NCBI GenBank assembly: GCA_027624795.1
Contig: JAQBTX010000006.1
Coordinates: forward strand, 1-32,802
DNA: 32,802 nucleotides
Direction of reading: 5' to 3'
Source: a bacterium
GTDB taxonomy: Bacteria > Patescibacteriota > Microgenomatia > UBA1406 > GWC2-37-13
The position numbers were made by a program, and so were the translations under genes. Below the pieces are notes generated by a model. The model had not been told where the DNA came from and ran no database searches. It saw only the letters and a list, made by a program, of their open reading frames with translations. The number at the start of each line of letters is the position of its first letter. Position 1 is the stretch's first letter. Shown here in pieces: positions 1 to 7,433 of this stretch.

Positions 1-1
1 A

Positions 2-751
2 CGGCTCATACTTCCTTATTATTTATATTTAATAGCACTTTTCGGTACTCTTTTTATTATTGACCCTTCCTCGTTGTCTGCCGATATGGTAATCAAAAAA
101 TTCCTCCTCTTCCAAGGACGCGACTTAAGCTGGTTAGTAGTACTCTTTATAATCTTTATTCCTTTATTTTCATTTTTGGAATATGCATATCAAAAAAATC
201 GCATGCTATTTAAGCTCATTGGTACAATAGCCCTCATATCATCGATCTTTTTGCTGACCAATACTGTTGATGTACCCTTTCGCTGGGTGATGTGGATCCC
301 GTGGATGGTGTATTTAATTTTTACTCTTTTCTATGCTAAAGGATTACTTTCTCATAAAATGGTGGGTTTGCTTCTTGTCTTGAGTGCATTGACTTTTTTT
401 GTAACACGAGGGGTGTTGATAGAAACAGACCACACATTAACACTTACTGAAAATAAGTATCCGCCAAATATCTTTTATCTTTCTTACGGTATATTCTGGA
501 CCATACTCTTATATGAGCTCCATTCATTTCTTGATACTCGCAATGTGATTCCCATTACAGTACGAAAGAGTTTTGATTTTTTGAGTACTTATGCATATTC
601 ATTATTTTTTATTCATTTTTGGTATGTGGTTATTCTTCAAAAAGTAATTGATTACAAAATGCTTGAATGGTGGGGATTTTTTGGAGTAGTGCTAGGGGCT
701 TCGATTGTTACTCAGGTAGCAATCAACAAAACAAGAAAGCTGATCTTATAG
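2..751 (+). CDS. Polytopic membrane protein, acyltransferase-3-like, 5' truncated by window edge
   Basis: The reading frame is open to the left edge of the window with no stop, so the true start lies outside; the first ATG inside is at 74. About eight hydrophobic segments are visible across the ~249 residues present. The last-but-one contains AYSLFFIHFWYVVIL, which resembles the YSLYLFHF-type helix near the C-terminus of acyltransferase-3/OpgC membrane proteins, enzymes that acylate cell-surface glycans. The catalytic N-terminal half is not in the window, so the family call rests on this helix and the topology only. It is followed by a strong hairpin and a convergent gene. Any many-helix membrane protein of surface polysaccharide synthesis remains possible. 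Confidence 0.5.
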   Translation, partial: RLILPYYLYLIALFGTLFIIDPSSLSADMVIKKFLLFQGRDLSWLVVLFIIFIPLFSFLEYAYQKNRMLFKLIGTIALISSIFLLTNTVDVPFRWVMWIPWMVYLIFTLFYAKGLLSHKMVGLLLVLSALTFFVTRGVLIETDHTLTLTENKYPPNIFYLSYGIFWTILLYELHSFLDTRNVIPITVRKSFDFLSTYAYSLFFIHFWYVVILQKVIDYKMLEWWGFFGVVLGASIVTQVAINKTRKLIL

Positions 752-755
752 TAAA

Positions 756-786
756 AGGGTCTGTCCCTAATTTAGGGACAGACCCT
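756..786 (-). terminator. Intrinsic terminator hairpin
   Basis: A perfect 13-bp inverted repeat (arms 756-768 and 774-786, core GGTCTGTCCC) has a 5-nt loop. Read on the minus strand it follows the SpoIID gene stop by 11 nt and is followed by TTTT, so it best serves that gene. On the plus strand the hairpin is followed by an A-tract, which does not fit a classical terminator for the upstream plus-strand gene. Confidence 0.65.
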
Positions 787-797
787 AAAAAAACTGT

Positions 798-2486
798 TTA
801 CTTTCTTTCTACGTTAAAAAGAGGTCCTACGATCTGAATATTTGCAGGGGCACGAAGATTGAATCGATCTTTAAACTCACCGGAAGAAAAGCCTTCGCCA
901 TTAATGGTTACGGTGGTAGATTTTCCCGAACCAAAATCTGCTGAAACTGAAATGCTTGAAACGCTCTCTAAGGGTGAGCCTCCTTTGTTTCGAAGCTCTT
1001 GTTTTACTTTATCGGGACTCCAGGTCTCTTTCCCTGCTGGATTTGGCTTATCGAGTTGATATAAATTCTCAGCAGTACTTGAATCTCGCTTTACCAACAT
1101 GAGAGTATTTACAATATCAGCCACTTCTTCTGATTTGAGCCATGCGGTATTTGCATATTCACTTCGATATCCCCAATCGCAGTAAAACCATGGAGACTCT
1201 TTGTCATATGCACGGTCATTGAGCTCGCTAAAACTTCCGGGGTTGCCGTCACGTCCATCAAATTTGCTAATGTTTAAGATGTATCCTCCATGGGTAGATG
1301 CATATTCGGTAAAGCCTGGACTTCCGCCATCCATCAAAACCCACCCCGCAGTATCATTTACTGCCTGCTCCCAGTTTCCTCCCTTTACTTCTGGTTTAAA
1401 TACCTGACAGGCTTCGGTTGTACAAATTGACCCAATACGATTCATCTTATTAAGAGCATATGTTCGAGCAGCAACAGCTTGGGCTTTAAGTGCTGCCATG
1501 CCCCCTTGGTCACCCCAGCTATTGGGGACCTCATAAATTCTTTTTACATAATCTTCTATAGTAAAGGTCTTGTGGCCATCTACATTTACAGGGGTGTTTT
1601 GGTCATATCCTGTGTTAAGAGACATGCCAGGATAATATTCGCTTAAGATTTGCTCAGGAGATTGTCCGGCTTTTGCTCTTCCCAAAGCTCCATATTGGTT
1701 TAAGCCATTTCGATGAGGGGCGCCATAGGTAAAAAAGGCAATGGCTGAAGAAAACCCAGGATTTATACCTCTGTCGTCAGAGCATCCCCGCGCAGATGTG
1801 CCCGCAGAACGGGGAATATTTAAGCTAGAAAGTCGTTGAGAAAGTATTTCTTGTTGCCTCGCTGAAAGTGAAACAATCTCATTTTTAAGTTCCTGTTGAT
1901 ATTTTTTAGCGCTAAGAACCTCCCCCTCTAAGAATGATGATTGTTTGTCTATTTGCTCCTTTATGGGAATAAGTCTCTCTTTTTCATCTTCGAGCTTTAA
2001 TTTCTTTTTTTCAATATCTTTTACCAACAACACCACTCGTACGATTGTCCTTTTATCATCGTCGAGTAAATTTTGCTGATAGGAATAGTGCTTGAGCGAT
2101 GTGTTGAAATTATCACTTACCAATAGCTCTATAAGTGCATCCTTTGCCTTATATTGTTGTTTGTAGAGTGATGCAATTCGCTCATCTAAAATGGCTTTTT
2201 GTGAAACAAGACGTTCTTCGCCACTTATAATTTCTGCTTCTTTTTTTATGATTCCTTGTTCGATGGCCAAAACAGATGCTTTGATACTTGCAATTTGCGC
2301 GTTAAGTCCAGCAAGTTGTTGCTCGTTTATTTCTGTTGCATTTTGCGAGCCCTGAAGATCGGTGTTGAGCTTTGATAATTTTGCATTAATATCTTCAAGT
2401 TCATCTGCGCGTACTGCACTTGGAGAAATGAGTATAGTAAATAATAGTATGACAATAGTGGCGTGAGTAAAGAATCTGAAGTGCAT
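798..2486 (-). CDS. Exported coiled-coil protein with SpoIID/LytB domain
   Basis: 562 aa. A signal peptide is visible at residues 1-27 (hydrophobic core, then AVRA-DE). Residues ~28-220 are a long heptad-rich coiled coil like the N-termini of EnvC/PcsB-type wall-hydrolase regulators. From ~245 onward the SpoIID/LytB fold is recognisable: GLNQYGALGRAKAG, then LSEYYPG, then MAALKAQAVAARTYAL. SpoIID-family proteins are lytic transglycosylases that act on denuded glycan strands, or stimulate amidases (LytB). In a non-sporulating CPR cell the likely role is peptidoglycan remodelling at division. ATG at 2486 is chosen because a perfect TATAAT (2498-2493) ends 6 nt before it, implying a leaderless mRNA. 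It is divergent from the pilin-like gene. Confidence 0.85.
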   Translation of the reverse strand: MHFRFFTHATIVILLFTILISPSAVRADELEDINAKLSKLNTDLQGSQNATEINEQQLAGLNAQIASIKASVLAIEQGIIKKEAEIISGEERLVSQKAILDERIASLYKQQYKAKDALIELLVSDNFNTSLKHYSYQQNLLDDDKRTIVRVVLLVKDIEKKKLKLEDEKERLIPIKEQIDKQSSFLEGEVLSAKKYQQELKNEIVSLSARQQEILSQRLSSLNIPRSAGTSARGCSDDRGINPGFSSAIAFFTYGAPHRNGLNQYGALGRAKAGQSPEQILSEYYPGMSLNTGYDQNTPVNVDGHKTFTIEDYVKRIYEVPNSWGDQGGMAALKAQAVAARTYALNKMNRIGSICTTEACQVFKPEVKGGNWEQAVNDTAGWVLMDGGSPGFTEYASTHGGYILNISKFDGRDGNPGSFSELNDRAYDKESPWFYCDWGYRSEYANTAWLKSEEVADIVNTLMLVKRDSSTAENLYQLDKPNPAGKETWSPDKVKQELRNKGGSPLESVSSISVSADFGSGKSTTVTINGEGFSSGEFKDRFNLRAPANIQIVGPLFNVERK

Positions 2487-2492
2487 GATTTA

Positions 2493-2498
2493 ATTATA
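2493..2498 (-). promoter_or_regulatory. -10 box of the SpoIID gene (leaderless)
   Basis: TATAAT on the minus strand ends 6 nt upstream of ATG 2486, so transcription should start at or next to the start codon. No good -35 is seen. Confidence 0.55.
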
Positions 2499-2501
2499 GT
2501 T

Positions 2502-2507
2502 TATACT
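2502..2507 (+). promoter_or_regulatory. -10 box of the pilin-like gene
   Basis: TATACT ends 10 nt before ATG 2518, giving a predicted leader of only a few nt. It lies back-to-back with the divergent -10 of the SpoIID gene, so the two promoters share about 15 bp. Confidence 0.45.
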
Positions 2508-2517
2508 AATAGGTATT

Positions 2518-3399
2518 ATGAAGCTTCTGACATCTTTATTACTCTATGTTGGTCTATTTCTTATAATAATTATAGGTGCTCCCGTGGTTTTATCCGCGAA
2601 ACCTACTCATCTCCAGATGTCTTGCGCTGGAGCTGGTACTGCAACCTTTTCTTGGACCGGAGTAAGTGGAGTAAATGATTATATTTTGCGCATTAGTAAT
2701 GAACCAGCAGGAGATTGGTTTAATGGTGCAGCTGGTGACCAATGGGTTTGCGTCCAGGGAACCTCTGCAACCAGAGCTATTATTCCTGGCTCACCATATG
2801 AAAAATGGAGTGTAGAACCTTCAAATGCTGGTTGTACGAGCCGGACAAGTCAGGTTTCAGCCCCCAGGTTTCGTTGTGATTCAACAAGTTTTAATTGTAC
2901 AGCCCCTGGTGTAAGGTGCATCGAATGCGATGCATGTGGATATTGTTTGGGAAAACCTGCTCCAGGGAATTGGGAAAAGTGTAGTGCGTGCATATACCCA
3001 GGCGCTAGTAGTGACCCGACTTACAATAACACTTTAGCAGTTGATCCTGATCCGGGAGTAAATAAGCCATATAGACAACCTGCCAAGGGAAAATATTTTA
3101 CTCAACTTGGTTGCATAGATACAAACCTATCTTCCTTTCAAGACGCACGGGCTGCTGGGGGTGTGCTTAATTTTATTCTTAGTAAAGTCATATTCCCCAT
3201 TACCGGCATCCTTGCTTTTATGAGTATTATATATGGCGCATTTCTTTTGGCTACATCACAAGACGATCAGTTGCAAATTCAGAGGGGACGTCGGTTTATT
3301 TATGGAGGCATTGTTGGAGCAATCTTTACCTTTAGTGTGGTGCTTATTATAAACACGATTGGAACAGATATACTAAAGATTCCAGGATTCAGTCGATAA
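2518..3399 (+). CDS. VirB2/TrbC-like pilin domain protein with Cys-rich ectodomain
   Basis: 293 aa. Residues 1-26 form a signal peptide. Residues ~28-120 look like a fibronectin-III-type beta sandwich (TATFSWTGVSGVNDYILRI). Residues ~120-165 are Cys-rich with repeated CxxC spacing (CIECDACGYC, CSAC), which suggests disulfides or a metal site. The C-terminus (~215-290) has two long hydrophobic helices separated by a short charged turn (SQDDQLQIQRGRR), the layout of VirB2/TrbC pilins of type IV secretion systems, which are common as lone genes in CPR genomes. No other T4SS gene is nearby. The gene ends 6 bp from the convergent UbiA-like gene. Function as a surface pilin or adhesin is inferred. 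Confidence 0.6.
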   Translation: MKLLTSLLLYVGLFLIIIIGAPVVLSAKPTHLQMSCAGAGTATFSWTGVSGVNDYILRISNEPAGDWFNGAAGDQWVCVQGTSATRAIIPGSPYEKWSVEPSNAGCTSRTSQVSAPRFRCDSTSFNCTAPGVRCIECDACGYCLGKPAPGNWEKCSACIYPGASSDPTYNNTLAVDPDPGVNKPYRQPAKGKYFTQLGCIDTNLSSFQDARAAGGVLNFILSKVIFPITGILAFMSIIYGAFLLATSQDDQLQIQRGRRFIYGGIVGAIFTFSVVLIINTIGTDILKIPGFSR

Positions 3400-3405
3400 T
3401 AAAAA

Positions 3406-4401
3406 CTACAATATGTAAATAAGAAGAATAATCACACCTCCCCATAATGCTATGGTTACTAGTAGGGGTTTGTCTGTTGTTATAATTTTCTCTGGTCGCT
3501 CTCCTTCTTCATGTTCATACAACAACTGTGCATAACGCGAAATTCCATACACTACAAAAGGAATCGTAATCATCATGAGCTTACGTGCTTCTAGTGATGA
3601 TGAAAGTCCAGGGATTGATCGTATGATATTTTGCTTTTCACACTCGGCAATCTCTTTAGAATTTCGATATAGGTTTCTACACAAACTGCTACCTTCATTG
3701 TCAATCTTTTGCTGTGATGGGTCAATATAAAGGGTGTAGGCAAAAAGTGCATACGACACAATAGTCAGTGTGGCAAATGTAGTTGAAAGAAAATACAACA
3801 TGTGGTTTTTATATCGAAAAAGTGACTCTCTTGTTTTACTCCCTTGGGTGACAAGTTCAGCATGACGCTTAATAGTGGCCATAAAAAGAGATATAAAAAA
3901 TATGGTAAGAAGAAGCCATATAGGAATGTGGTACCCCGTTGCAACTACTCCCGCAAGTGCTCGTAATACAAATGAAAGAGATATGGTAAAAATGTCGATG
4001 ATTGGAAATTTTTTAAGATAGAGTGAATAATAAAAATGAAGAAGAAGGAATATGAGAGAAAGTAAAAAGAGAGAAAATGAAAACATAAGCGCCAATAATA
4101 GAGATGCTATGGTAAGAAGAAATACAATAAACGTTGCCTGCGGTATGCTTATAGATCCAGATGCAAGAGGGCGAAATTTTTTGATAGGGTGCTTTTGGTC
4201 ATATTGGTAATCTATGATGTCATTTAGCACATAAGAGGTGGATGACAACAAGCAAAATATGAAAAAAGCATATAGTGATGCCTGTATAAGAACGAGGTCA
4301 AAGAGTTTCCCTGCAAACAATAATGCTGCAAATATGATGAGGTTTTTTATCCATTGATTTACGCGCAAAGCCCGCGCGTATATATAGAAAGTTTTTCTCA
4401 T
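3406..4401 (-). CDS. UbiA-family prenyltransferase, DPPR-synthase-like
   Basis: 331 aa, about eight or nine TM helices. The UbiA Asp-rich motif is N60-D-x-x-D64-x3-D68, followed by KKFRPLASG (74-82). The opening NQWIKNLIIFAALLFAG and the late ERPEKIITTDKPLL match the decaprenyl-phosphate 5-phosphoribosyltransferase branch (Rv3806c-like), which moves phosphoribose from PRPP to a polyprenyl phosphate and starts synthesis of a lipid-linked pentose donor. A loop with two Cys (~residues 238-250) is an odd insertion. A TATAAT (4423-4418) lies 16 nt before the ATG, giving a leader of ~10 nt. The epimerase partners (DprE1/DprE2) are not in the window, so the end product is unknown. Confidence 0.8.
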   Translation of the reverse strand: MRKTFYIYARALRVNQWIKNLIIFAALLFAGKLFDLVLIQASLYAFFIFCLLSSTSYVLNDIIDYQYDQKHPIKKFRPLASGSISIPQATFIVFLLTIASLLLALMFSFSLFLLSLIFLLLHFYYSLYLKKFPIIDIFTISLSFVLRALAGVVATGYHIPIWLLLTIFFISLFMATIKRHAELVTQGSKTRESLFRYKNHMLYFLSTTFATLTIVSYALFAYTLYIDPSQQKIDNEGSSLCRNLYRNSKEIAECEKQNIIRSIPGLSSSLEARKLMMITIPFVVYGISRYAQLLYEHEEGERPEKIITTDKPLLVTIALWGGVIILLIYIL

Positions 4402-4439
4402 GGGTTCAATTGGTTAGATTATACACTATTTGATACTTA

Positions 4440-4736
4440 CTAAATGACACGAAGTAATCTGAAAAATAAGAAACTTATGAAGTAAAACAAGACAACCTGA
4501 AATATAGAAAGATAGAGGGTAAGAAAAAGAGTGATTATAGCAAGAATAAAAAACGCTTCATTATGAATGGCGGGTAATAATCCTTTAGTGAGAAGCATAA
4601 GTATTGATATGGTGAGAAGTGCTTGTGGCTCAAACCACCACAATTCCCACCCCAATATCATGGCAAGTCCCAAGAGAACTGCCGCAAGGATAAGAAATAT
4701 CTCTTTAGTATCGAAAAAGAATGGTCCAAAATACAT
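4440..4736 (-). CDS. Small membrane protein, unknown
   Basis: 98 aa and almost entirely hydrophobic: three or four TM helices with few charged residues (DTKE near residue 9, RLLR at the end). No family recognised. It starts 9 nt after the stop of the upstream exported protein and is probably the last gene of the 6310-4440 operon. A TAGAAT overlapping that stop, 6 nt before the ATG, could also give it its own leaderless transcript. Confidence 0.55.
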   Translation of the reverse strand: MYFGPFFFDTKEIFLILAAVLLGLAMILGWELWWFEPQALLTISILMLLTKGLLPAIHNEAFFILAIITLFLTLYLSIFQVVLFYFISFLFFRLLRVI

Positions 4737-4745
4737 ATAATTATT

Positions 4746-5138
4746 CTACAGGGGTATGTAAACTTTTACTACTCTTCCATCACTTAAGGTAACACTATGA
4801 ACTTGGAGTTGCGTTCCTTTATCTATTCGCACGATGGTCTTGCCTGTTTCTGGGTGTTCTGCTGCATACACGCCTGTTTTGATCGGAGTGTAATTCAACC
4901 CTTCAACAGATTTTACTTGCTGAATCTTTGCAGTTTGCACTATATTATTTCGCGCGTCACTATCTGTGGGATTTTGTATGAAAGCCATCACGCTTGCGGG
5001 AATAGCGCGCAAATTCCCCGCTAAATTGGGGTTAAGTTGTGGAGTGTTTGCCACAAATACGTGGGGTGACCCATAGGAGGCAAAGATAAAAGCAATTGCC
5101 ATGCCGACTACTATCATGATTCGTTTATATCTATTCAT
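4746..5138 (-). CDS. Exported protein, unknown
   Basis: 130 aa from ATG 5138. That start gives a 4-nt ATGA overlap with the stop of the upstream gene, the usual sign of translational coupling; an earlier in-frame ATG at 5171 would add an unlikely TYR/THR-rich stretch. Residues ~7-25 are a hydrophobic signal sequence (IMIVVGMAIAFIFASYG). The rest is soluble, with a C-terminal beta-rich part (GKTIVRIDKGTQLQVHSV, then DGRVVKVYIPL). No known domain recognised. Co-expression with the 391-aa surface protein and the small membrane protein suggests a joint envelope function. Confidence 0.6.
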   Translation of the reverse strand: MNRYKRIMIVVGMAIAFIFASYGSPHVFVANTPQLNPNLAGNLRAIPASVMAFIQNPTDSDARNNIVQTAKIQQVKSVEGLNYTPIKTGVYAAEHPETGKTIVRIDKGTQLQVHSVTLSDGRVVKVYIPL

Positions 5139-6310
5139 ATTTGTTGTTGTGGTGGTGTAATCATAATACATTCCTGAACACCATTTATACCTACGCCTTG
5201 TGCTGCACTTGCTAGTGTGCTGCCATCACATGTAGGAAGGTATACGGTATCTGAAACTGTAATAACTATTGGTGTTGCGCTTGTTGCTGCTGTTGCGATT
5301 GGGGTGGGTGAAGGAGTAGCTCCTGGATTGGAAGTTGGTGTGGGGGCTGATGTTGTTCCTGGCGCCGTTGTGGCGGTTGGTGCAGCCCCTTGTGTTATTG
5401 GAGCGCAAGAAATAGTTCCATTAGAATTGGAGCAATTATATGCTTTCTCATAGCAGATCGAGTTGTTATTCCTTTCAATTTCTATATAAAAATCACGTGA
5501 TGCTCCATCGGCAATTTCAATCGAAGAAAAATTACCAATCGATGTATCTGCCCAAAAAGTGGAATTAAATGCAGGGCCTTCAATATGGGTGCCTTTATTT
5601 CCTAATATGTCAGCGCGTGCTACTTTTGGACCAAGATCGCTAGATTTATTCATTTTTACTTCAAATTTTGATATGTTATTGTTGGTCACCTCTACATATA
5701 GTCCAGTTGCTGAGCAGGTTTGATTTGCAGCTTGTGGGTTGGTTGCCGCCGTTGTGGGATTTGTCCCACCGCCTCCCCCATCATTACCCCCACCTCCAGA
5801 ATTGTTCCCGGCAAATAAAGCTATTACAGTACTTGCTGGAATGGTTGCTGTTGTCACACATGTTGGTTTTTTAAAACTATATGTGACGATTTTAAGGGTT
5901 TTACTTGAATCAATGGTGTCGACATATTTATATAGGGGCACGCTTCCAACACCATTACTATTCCACACCCAGTTTATTGCGCTTGCTGGACCTCCTTTGG
6001 GGTCTTGTGCGGCTATTAATATATCGTCAGCCCCCCCGTCGTTTGGATTGTCATCTTGGATAATTGCACAGACATATTCTTTTTCCTTTTGGGGAACTGT
6101 TACTTGACACACTGGTAATGTGGTTTGGAGAAAATGATTACTACCAGAAACAAAAGTGGGGGTTCCTAAGGGACAAGCTGTTTCACCGGCTCGGGTTTCA
6201 GTAGTCTGAATTTCTTTATTGAGGGTAGTAGTTACAAGTGTAGCCACGGCAAGAATGGCGAAAGTAGTAAGAATAACAACGGTAGATATCTCTCCTTGTT
6301 TGACATTCAT
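5135..6310 (-). CDS. Membrane-anchored surface protein with Thr/Pro-rich low-complexity region
   Basis: 391 aa from ATG 6310. A TATAAT on the minus strand (6326-6321) overlaps or abuts the earlier in-frame starts (6331 GTG, 6322 and 6319 ATG) and would place transcription start near 6313, so 6310 is preferred. The N-terminus MNVKQGEISTVVILTTFAI is a short basic segment plus one TM, pilin-like in shape but without a clear prepilin site. The ectodomain has Cys pairs (CPLG, LPVCQV, YVCAI), a Gly/Asn linker (~residues 170-185) and a ~50-residue Ala/Thr/Pro/Ser stretch (~310-355), typical of a surface stalk. No enzyme motif seen. First gene of a three-gene minus-strand operon. Confidence 0.6.
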   Translation of the reverse strand: MNVKQGEISTVVILTTFAILAVATLVTTTLNKEIQTTETRAGETACPLGTPTFVSGSNHFLQTTLPVCQVTVPQKEKEYVCAIIQDDNPNDGGADDILIAAQDPKGGPASAINWVWNSNGVGSVPLYKYVDTIDSSKTLKIVTYSFKKPTCVTTATIPASTVIALFAGNNSGGGGNDGGGGGTNPTTAATNPQAANQTCSATGLYVEVTNNNISKFEVKMNKSSDLGPKVARADILGNKGTHIEGPAFNSTFWADTSIGNFSSIEIADGASRDFYIEIERNNNSICYEKAYNCSNSNGTISCAPITQGAAPTATTAPGTTSAPTPTSNPGATPSPTPIATAATSATPIVITVSDTVYLPTCDGSTLASAAQGVGINGVQECIMITPPQQQI

Positions 6311-6360
6311 AGATACCATCATTATAGACACAGTTACGAACGATCACAACTATTAACTAG

Positions 6361-6366
6361 TATAAT
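6361..6366 (+). promoter_or_regulatory. -10 box of the manA-like/pgi operon (leaderless)
   Basis: TATAAT ends 5 nt before ATG 6372. No Shine-Dalgarno can fit, so a leaderless transcript is predicted. Confidence 0.55.
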
Positions 6367-6371
6367 GAGAT

Positions 6372-7433
6372 ATGCGACCCTACCTCATTGTTCCGCAACT
6401 TATCGAACAACCCACATGGGGAGGAGACTATATAGTTCATTTAAAAGGTTGGGATGATTTGAAAAAGATCAAGGTCGGCAAAATTGGTCAAAGCTACGAG
6501 TTGTCTGGCTCATCGCTTTTAGCAACCAATATTATTAGTAGTGACGATCTGGGACTCTACAAACCCAACACTACTACTCCACTTGAGTCGGTTTTGGAAC
6601 CAGATGAACACATGCCGCTTCTTATTAAATTAAATCAAGCACGAGGTAATTCGTTTCAGCTCCATATTAAACCAGGTGAGAAAAATGATGTGTGGAAAGC
6701 CAAACCTGAGTCGTGGTACTTTTTGGAAAAAGGGTGTGTAACTTTAGGGCTTAATCCCAAAACTTCCACAGAAGATTATAAAAAGGCCTGCCAAACTATA
6801 GAATCGTTTATGAAAAATCTATCTTCTCAAATAAAAAGCAAGTCACTTGCATTAAATGATGCACGGCTTCAAGCTAATTTATTTATACAAAAACTAAACC
6901 CATGGCAGTATGTTAATCTCTATAAGGTTGATCAGTTTAGCCTTATTGATCTATCTATGGGCGCTATTCATCACTCGTGGGAAGAAGATCCAGATAATAA
7001 TGTGGGAAATGTGGTGTATGAGGTGCAACTGGATGTAAGTGATGACGAATCGACTATGAGATCGTTTGACCAAGGGAAGATAAAAGATGATGGAAGTATA
7101 CGCCCCATAACTATTGATGACTATTTTACTCACATAGACGCAGCCCCCGAACACAACACTCTTGATTACTTAGCGCGCACCCCACAAGAAGAATTATTGC
7201 TCGCAACAGAGTTCTATGTATTGAATCGGATGGAAATAACAAGTAAACGATCTATTCAAATGAAGGATTTGTGGCATCATGTATATGTACAAAACGGAAC
7301 AATAAGCCTTGTGGGAGCTGGAAGAACGCTTCATATCACTAAGGGCCATTCATGTTTTATTCCATCTGGCGTAAGTAACTATACTGTATCATCAACTAAT
7401 GCAACGATATTAATTACTCATTTACCACAATGA
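6372..7433 (+). CDS. Mannose-6-phosphate isomerase-like cupin protein
   Basis: 353 aa. The N-terminus (PQLIEQPTWGG) and the mid-region around FQLHIKPGEK match class-I phosphomannose isomerases: the WGG opening and a zinc-ligand QxH. HHVYVQNGTISLVGAGRTLHITKGHSCFIPSG near the end is a C-terminal cupin-like beta barrel, here given as its flanks HHVYVQNG and SCFIPSG. The enzyme interconverts mannose-6-P and fructose-6-P for nucleotide-sugar supply. The TGA stop overlaps the pgi ATG by 4 nt, so the two are translationally coupled, and both share fructose-6-P as substrate. The family is divergent and not every zinc ligand could be assigned, so substrate is inferred. Confidence 0.7.
   Translation: MRPYLIVPQLIEQPTWGGDYIVHLKGWDDLKKIKVGKIGQSYELSGSSLLATNIISSDDLGLYKPNTTTPLESVLEPDEHMPLLIKLNQARGNSFQLHIKPGEKNDVWKAKPESWYFLEKGCVTLGLNPKTSTEDYKKACQTIESFMKNLSSQIKSKSLALNDARLQANLFIQKLNPWQYVNLYKVDQFSLIDLSMGAIHHSWEEDPDNNVGNVVYEVQLDVSDDESTMRSFDQGKIKDDGSIRPITIDDYFTHIDAAPEHNTLDYLARTPQEELLLATEFYVLNRMEITSKRSIQMKDLWHHVYVQNGTISLVGAGRTLHITKGHSCFIPSGVSNYTVSSTNATILITHLPQ

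Noticed and set aside
5217-5453. Open frame opposite the Thr/Pro-rich surface gene
   Set aside because: Low-complexity Val/Gly-rich shadow of the repeat-rich coding strand without start signals.
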